A program made the position numbers and the translations under genes. Positions 42,548-46,952 of a DNA stretch of 46,952 bases are shown one piece after another. How positions within the stretch are numbered: position 1 is the stretch's first letter; each line of letters opens with the position of its first letter. The stretch spans positions 1 to 46,952 of the forward strand of contig CADBCZ010000025.1 in the NCBI GenBank assembly GCA_902793335.1, read 5' to 3'. The notes beneath the pieces are model-generated. The model was given only the letters and a program-made list of their open reading frames with translations, searched no databases and was not told the DNA's origin. This DNA is from an uncultured Lachnospiraceae bacterium (lineage in GTDB: Bacteria; Bacillota; Clostridia; Lachnospirales; Lachnospiraceae).

Positions 42548-44812
42548 ATGAAGAATAAGAGATTATTATCCATAACGTTATCTTTGGCAATGATGATTGC
42601 ATTGCTTCCGGCTGTTCCTGTTGAGGCTGCCGTTAAGGTGTCGAAGGTTTCGGTCACAAGTGCTGAATCAGGAAGCATGAAAAAAGTTGTTGTAGCAAAG
42701 GGGAAATCTGTTAAGCTTAAGACTGTAGTGTCGGTTAAACCGGATAAGGCAGCAAATAAGAAGGTTACATATAAAAGTGCAAATAAAAAAATTGCTACTG
42801 TAAGTAACAAGGGTGTTGTAAAGGGTAAGAAAGCAGGTAACACTAAGATTACAGTAACCTCTAAGAAGAATAAGAAGAAAAAAGCAACTATCAGTGTTCA
42901 GGTCAAAAAGGGTGCAGTAACCGGAATTGCTTTAGATCAGACTGCCGGAACAATTAACGTCGGTGAAGCAGTCACTTTAAAAGCAACAGTCAAAGCTAAA
43001 AGCGGTGCCGATAAGACACTTGCATGGAGTTCATCTGCTGAGGCAGTTGCAAAAGTAAATGATAAGGGTGTTGTAACTGCTGTAGCGCCTGGTTCGGCTG
43101 TTATAACTGCACAGGCAATTGATGGTTCCGGCAAGAAAGCGACATATGCAGTTACCGTATTGCAACCGGTTAATTTGAAAGCTATGGAAGTACAGAATGC
43201 TCAGGCATTGACATTCGCACTTGATAATCCTTGTGCTTTGGATGCTTCTAAGGTTGAGGTCAAGGTAAGAGCATTTTCTACCGGAACATTCAATAAGAAA
43301 TTAACTATCGATACGTTAACAACAACAGATAATATTAATTACAGTCTTGTTGTTAATTCACAGAGCCGTATGAGTGTGGGTGATTTTGTTCAGGTTTCTG
43401 TTCCTTCTCTTACTGGTTCTGCTAAGACTATAGAGGTACAGTATCTTGATCCTATCGTGACATTTACAGGTGATGACGTGTCATACTGGAAGCAGAATGA
43501 ATATTCAACAGCAACATTTAGATTTGAAGAAGAGTTGGGATATTCGTCGTATGAATTAACAGGTTTACCTGTAGGATTATCATATGAAGATAAGAATGGT
43601 GTTGTTAAAGTTAAAGGTGTTCCTACAGCAGTTGGTGTAACTAATGCTACAATGACTGCTAAAGATGAACTGGGAAATACTCTTACCAAAACAATTAAAT
43701 TTGCAGTATATTCAGATGATGTTATGGTAGGGGCACTTCCTGACTATTATGCTCTTGCAGCAACTACCGATAGTAATAATATTTCTGTGTCTGTTGATGG
43801 TGTATATGGTGGAAAGAAATCTACATATTATTATAGTGCATCTAGTACATCGTGTTATTATCAAATATTAGATGATGGTGGAACAGGTGTAGGATTTAAT
43901 TCATCTGATGCTGTATATGATTATAATAATAAAGATGAAAAGGGTAATTATGTTAAACGTACATTAGGTGGTAAACCATATTATGATGCTTCGTATATTT
44001 ATGGATGTATTAAAGCGCCAAAAGATTATACAATTAAGATTAAGGCGTACAATAGAACAGATGTTGATAATTATATAAGTAATCCTGAGAAATATCCTGA
44101 AAGCACAATTAAGTCATGTGAATATACCAAAACTATTCATGTAGTCCAGGGTGTAACTATAGCTGGAATAGTTAAGGATGCAGTAGGTAATCCGATTCCT
44201 AATGCAAAGGTTGAATTTATTAATAAGAATCGTGCTGACAAATACACACCATATTTTACAGATTCATCGGATAGTGACGAAAAACATGTTGGTGCATATT
44301 CGGCTGTTTTATCTCCGGGCAATTATGATATTGAAGCTAGCTATGGTGATAGTTATAATTATTATGATGATGATGGAGATCAAAATACATTTTCAGGAAA
44401 TGATTCAGATAACGCAAAGGCAACTAACTATTTATATAGTCAGTCGCTTACTGAAACAAAATCGGGATTTGATATCTCCCTTAACTTATATCAGGCAACC
44501 CTTGTTTCAGGTGATGATGATATTAAAAACGCCATATCAGGTTGCACATGGATGGTTGATCATCAGACAGTAGGTCGTGGTAAAACTGTTTACTTGAAGC
44601 CTGGCACATACAAATTAGAGTGTGAAAGAACAAATCGATTAAGCGAGAGTACTACTGATCAAAATGGTACTGTGACTTATAAGTATTATAAGGTTACTAA
44701 AAAATACACTGCAGATGTTAGTATATCTAATGCTGCTACTCAATCCTCAGTTAATGTAACAGAGGATAAGAAAGAGATAACTCAAGAAGAATATAGTCGT
44801 TATTATTACTAA
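42548..44812 (+). CDS. secreted Big_2 / putative Ig / carboxypeptidase-regulatory-like protein
   Basis: 754 aa; signal peptide to about VEA^AVK. Two Big_2 domains (about 30-123 and 125-208; YKSANKKIATVSNKGVVKGK, WSSSAEAVAKVNDKGVVTAV) come first, the first of them very Lys-rich. An He_PIG-type putative Ig domain (LTGLPVGLSYEDKNGVVKVK, ~335-395) follows. A CarboxypepD_reg-like beta-sandwich (IAGIVKDAVGNPIPNAKVEF, ~538-) and a second one near the end complete it. Here the basic modules are at the N-terminus, the reverse of the other surface proteins in the window. GGAGGAG is 6 nt upstream. Likely a surface-exposed structural or binding protein. Confidence 0.83.
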   Translation: MKNKRLLSITLSLAMMIALLPAVPVEAAVKVSKVSVTSAESGSMKKVVVAKGKSVKLKTVVSVKPDKAANKKVTYKSANKKIATVSNKGVVKGKKAGNTKITVTSKKNKKKKATISVQVKKGAVTGIALDQTAGTINVGEAVTLKATVKAKSGADKTLAWSSSAEAVAKVNDKGVVTAVAPGSAVITAQAIDGSGKKATYAVTVLQPVNLKAMEVQNAQALTFALDNPCALDASKVEVKVRAFSTGTFNKKLTIDTLTTTDNINYSLVVNSQSRMSVGDFVQVSVPSLTGSAKTIEVQYLDPIVTFTGDDVSYWKQNEYSTATFRFEEELGYSSYELTGLPVGLSYEDKNGVVKVKGVPTAVGVTNATMTAKDELGNTLTKTIKFAVYSDDVMVGALPDYYALAATTDSNNISVSVDGVYGGKKSTYYYSASSTSCYYQILDDGGTGVGFNSSDAVYDYNNKDEKGNYVKRTLGGKPYYDASYIYGCIKAPKDYTIKIKAYNRTDVDNYISNPEKYPESTIKSCEYTKTIHVVQGVTIAGIVKDAVGNPIPNAKVEFINKNRADKYTPYFTDSSDSDEKHVGAYSAVLSPGNYDIEASYGDSYNYYDDDGDQNTFSGNDSDNAKATNYLYSQSLTETKSGFDISLNLYQATLVSGDDDIKNAISGCTWMVDHQTVGRGKTVYLKPGTYKLECERTNRLSESTTDQNGTVTYKYYKVTKKYTADVSISNAATQSSVNVTEDKKEITQEEYSRYYY

Positions 44813-44872
44813 TTATTCAAGAGTAGGTAGTAATTAGGCAATAAAGAAATGTTTGCAAAGAATTCGTAGAAT

Positions 44873-44907
44873 CCTTAATGTTATTAATAAGAAAAAGCAA
44901 TCCAATC
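44873..44907 (-). repeat. inverted, diverged copy of the 35-bp leader
   Basis: GAAAAAGCAATCCAATC (44891-44907) is the exact complement of 36210-36226, and the adjoining part (CCTTAATGTTATTAATAA) matches the rest of the leader imperfectly, including a leftover AAGGA on the minus strand. No start codon or gene follows it on the minus strand. Confidence 0.6.
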
Positions 44908-44945
44908 TATTATCTTGTTATAGCTGTGCAGACATTCTCTTTTGC

Positions 44946-44980
44946 AAGCCCCATTCAAAATTTGGATGGGGCTTTTTATT
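44946..44980 (+). terminator. rho-independent terminator
   Basis: AAGCCCCAT (44946-44954) pairs with ATGGGGCTT (44966-44974), followed by a T-run. It lies 134 bp past the stop of the 42548 gene. Confidence 0.9.
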
Positions 44981-44997
44981 GATAATACACCCGATTG

Positions 44998-45108
44998 TTG
45001 GGTTAAAATGACCGTTCGTTGGGTTAGATGACCGTTCGTTGGGTTAGATGACCATTCGTTGGGTTAAAATGACCGTTCGCGGTGAAATATAACCGTTCGC
45101 GGTTGTGG
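44998..45108. repeat. tandem 20-21-bp repeat array (transposon-end-like)
   Basis: Units TTGGGTTAAAATGACCGTTC and variants begin at 44998, 45019, 45039, 45059 and 45080, with a partial sixth at 45100. The last full unit changes to CGGTGAAATATAACCGTTCG. On the other strand they read GGTCATTTTAACCC, like the repeated transposase-binding sites at the ends of IS21-type elements. No spacers, so not CRISPR. No transposase lies nearby. Confidence 0.7.
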
Positions 45109-45338
45109 CTCGCCAAATTAAGGTTTGAGTACGAAACTCTTATACATGATATTGATAATTAGAACAACACAATTTTTTACACATTTATATAAAAAATATA
45201 TATTTATGAATAAATTGTTATAATAAAAATAGTTTTTATATAATTTTATATTGTTTATCCATTGCTTTTTATAATTTTGTCACATAGAATATTGGCATCA
45301 GAAGTGCTTTTGAAATCTGTAATAAAGAGGACAAATAT
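45109..45338. other. AT-rich region upstream of the Rpn gene
   Basis: Very AT-rich from about 45160 on, and must contain the Rpn gene's promoter (for example ATAAAAATAG around 45222). TACGAAACTCTT (45131-45142) resembles TACGCGAAACTCTT (46511-46524) on the far side of the Rpn gene. No gene seen. Confidence 0.4.
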
Positions 45339-46421
45339 ATGGAGGTTAATAAAGATAAAAACGTTGTTCAAAGCGTTGATAAAAGAAATGGTTTTATTGA
45401 CCAAACGAAAGAAATATTGCCTGTGGTTGATGGAGGAGACATCAAGCAGATATTTGACAAGATATTTAAAAAATGTATTACTTTGTCTGCAAAATCTGTC
45501 GTCAGAATGTTAAACGGGATGTTTGGTACTGATTATCCTGACGACAGCAAGCTTACATACAACTGGACAGAGTTTGTCAAGGATAATACAATGACCACCA
45601 TTCTGGCAGACTGTATTGTAACAGTTAACGGAGGACAATCTTATCATATGGAAGCACAGGCGTATGATGATAATGAAATAATCTTTCGAGTATTTCAATA
45701 TGGATTTGAGCATGCCAAAAGAACAGCTGATAAAGAGAAAAACAGTATCATATTAAATTTTCCGGAACCTGTTATCATTTATCTGTACTATGAAAATGAT
45801 GTTCCTGATGAGTATGTTATGAAGATCAATTTCAAAGCATCGGATGGCGGTTATGAGTATGTTGTTCCGGTAATAAAGATCCCGGAATTATCTGCTGAAG
45901 AAATGGTAAAACGGAATATGATCATATTGATTCCGTTCCAGTTGATGAAGCTTCGATACTGGGTTGACAAAAAGAAGAAGGTAATGACGAAAACCCCTGA
46001 AGAATTGAAAAACTTTATTGAATGTGATATCATAGGTAGCATTAACAAGAACTTAGACTTAGGCAACATCACAGATACGGATGCATCGAGACTTAAGAGA
46101 TATACGCTTATGCTTAGAGATTATCTGTGTGAGCATATGGAAGCTGATGGACTGGAGGTGCTAAAAGGTATGATGGATCATTCATTTATGACAGATGTTG
46201 ATATAATATGTGAAAAGTACGAAGAAGCACAGCAAAAACTTGAAGAAACACAGCAAAAATTGGATGAATCACAGCTAAAGCTTGGTGAATCACAACAAAA
46301 GCTTGATGAATCACAACAAAAGCTTGGTGAGTTACAAAAAAACAACAATTCTTTACAGAAAGACAATGATGAATTATTAAAAAAAGTTAAAGCATACGAA
46401 GAACAGTACGGAATTTTATAA
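45339..46421 (+). CDS. Rpn/PD-(D/E)XK nuclease family protein with heptad-repeat tail
   Basis: 360 aa. The N-terminal ~270 residues match the Rpn / PDDEXK transposase-like group common in Lachnospiraceae. They begin at about DGGDIKQIFDKIFKK, with likely active-site residues D91 (LADCIV) and E105-x-Q107 (YHMEAQA), and include GFEHAKRTADKEK and LNFPEPVIIYLYYE. Residues ~285-330 are five near-perfect heptads (EETQQKL, DESQLKL, GESQQKL), predicted coiled coil, then a helical tail. Family knowledge: Rpn proteins are DNA endonucleases promoting recombination; some act in phage defence. AGAGG is ~9 nt upstream. It lies alone between repeats. Confidence 0.85.
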   Translation: MEVNKDKNVVQSVDKRNGFIDQTKEILPVVDGGDIKQIFDKIFKKCITLSAKSVVRMLNGMFGTDYPDDSKLTYNWTEFVKDNTMTTILADCIVTVNGGQSYHMEAQAYDDNEIIFRVFQYGFEHAKRTADKEKNSIILNFPEPVIIYLYYENDVPDEYVMKINFKASDGGYEYVVPVIKIPELSAEEMVKRNMIILIPFQLMKLRYWVDKKKKVMTKTPEELKNFIECDIIGSINKNLDLGNITDTDASRLKRYTLMLRDYLCEHMEADGLEVLKGMMDHSFMTDVDIICEKYEEAQQKLEETQQKLDESQLKLGESQQKLDESQQKLGELQKNNNSLQKDNDELLKKVKAYEEQYGIL

Positions 46422-46431
46422 TTGGAAATGG

Positions 46432-46472
46432 CGGATAACCTGAACATAAAAAGTTAGGGGTATCCGTTTTTT
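46432..46472 (+). terminator. rho-independent terminator of the Rpn gene
   Basis: CGGATA (46432-46437) with adjoining CC pairs with GG-TATCCG (to 46466), then six T. Confidence 0.85.
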
Positions 46473-46513
46473 ATGTGTTGGTAAATATATATTTTATAAA
46501 TTGGGGTTTGTAC

Positions 46514-46612
46514 GCGAAACTCTTCTAATTTTCTTATGCATAGCAGTTTGTCTGATTTAATTATCTTTTTTTAGACAAACTGCTATGTGAGATATACTAT
46601 ATCGAGTTTCGC
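46514..46612. repeat. nested palindromic element B
   Basis: Outer arms GCGAAACTC (46514-46522)/GAGTTTCGC (46604-46612), a symmetric 16/16-nt internal loop, then perfect 15-bp inner arms CATAGCAGTTTGTCT (46539-46553)/(46573-46587) around a 19-nt AT-rich loop. Same two-tier plan and same GCGAAAC in the outer arm as element A. Confidence 0.75.
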
Positions 46613-46710
46613 TAGTCCTTAGTTGGACGGGCGTTGATCATAAAATTTGCTGATTGCTACGATATGTAACTCACGCTAGCTTTTATGCCAGCCACCCTGC
46701 CCTACGGCAT

Positions 46711-46850
46711 GAGCTGTTTTGTAAAATTATTATTGATAAACAGCACAATTATGACTGTCACTGGAGCAATACACAATATCAATATCTGTAAAAGTTTCGA
46801 CCACAACTTATAATCAATTCATAATTGTGCGTCCGTCATTCAAACAGCTC
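46711..46850. repeat. nested palindromic element C
   Basis: Outer arms GAGCTGTTT (46711-46719)/AAACAGCTC (46842-46850) and inner 12-bp arms GCACAATTATGA (46743-46754)/(46819-46830). A second AAACAGC at 46738-46744 can compete for the outer arm, giving two alternative folds. It lies about 100 bp from element B. Confidence 0.7.
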
Positions 46851-46952
46851 GATAAATCGTTAAGGAAAGAATCGAAGGTGGTGCAAACGAAAAAGCAGCC
46901 TTGAACTCTTCGATAACTGCCCTTTCGTTTGCATCAATTTCGATTTTTCCTG
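46840..46952 (-). CDS. possible C-terminal fragment of a protein, running off the window
   Basis: On the minus strand an open frame enters from the window edge and ends at TGA 46840-46842. It gives 36 residues, with EIDANERAVIEEFKAAFSF in the middle. The composition looks protein-like, but the family is not recognisable. Its last codons lie inside the right arm of palindrome C, which would fit truncation by that element. Evidence is thin. Confidence 0.25.
   Translation of the reverse strand, partial: GKIEIDANERAVIEEFKAAFSFAPPSILSLTIYRAV

Noticed and set aside
44998-45108. 20-bp repeats as a CRISPR array
   Set aside because: Units abut directly with no spacers, and no cas genes are present.
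46613-46952. Retron or diversity-generating retroelement in the palindrome-rich right end
   Set aside because: No reverse transcriptase gene is in the window, and no template/variable repeat pair is seen.

Overview
The window looks like a low-GC Gram-positive gut or rumen anaerobe, most likely a Lachnospiraceae (Butyrivibrio, Roseburia or Lachnospira type). The basis is strong AGGAGG ribosome binding sites, many rho-independent terminators, and a very large set of secreted, lysine-rich surface proteins built from InlB/BspA, FN3 and Big_2 modules, alongside a clostripain-family protease, LUD and DUF3783 proteins and an Rpn-type nuclease. Genus is inference from family content, not from a database comparison.

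Layout. 1-520: the 3' end of a 23S rRNA gene, two decayed tRNA-like 76-bp repeats, then intact tRNA-Asn and tRNA-Cys and a terminator; no 5S gene is recognisable here. 563-1903: a LUD-domain protein and a small secreted protein. 2121-6883: an ABC-2 exporter (ATPase plus permease), then an IS110-family element with a structured non-coding flank, then a small membrane protein paired with an XRE regulator. 7116-18444: one apparent operon of two paralogous secreted adhesin-like proteins (691 aa and about 2,512 aa, the latter with 24 InlB-type B repeats) followed by a HerA-like DUF853 ATPase. A long nested palindrome at 18447-18590 separates this from a convergent membrane EAL phosphodiesterase.

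20718-31778: a membrane-anchored clostripain-type protease; a polar amino acid ABC transporter (permease, ATPase, binding lipoprotein); a cell-wall group (serine beta-lactamase-like hydrolase, amidase_3, and a second, inverted beta-lactamase-like protein); and a metal-type ABC-3 ATPase/permease pair without a binding protein. 29372-44812: five more secreted modular proteins (LRR, carbohydrate-binding-like plus Big_2, YD-repeat-like, FN3, Big_2/carboxypeptidase-regulatory). Two of these share an identical 35-bp promoter/leader. Among them lie a DUF3783 protein, a two-TM protein ending in four copies of a FliM-like LSxDEIAALFA peptide, and an XRE regulator. 44813-46952: an accessory segment with a 20-bp tandem array, an Rpn/PD-(D/E)XK nuclease with a heptad-repeat tail, and two further nested palindromes.

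How the parts fit: most of the window is devoted to the cell envelope (adhesins, wall hydrolases, a surface protease, transporters), with c-di-GMP turnover and XRE regulators as likely control points. Mobile DNA is visible as the IS110 element, the 20-bp array that resembles a transposon end, and the palindromic elements near the right edge. The best leads for something undescribed are the family-like nested palindromes, the tRNA-like repeats in the rRNA operon, the repeated FliM-like peptide protein, and the shared leader controlling neighbouring surface proteins.
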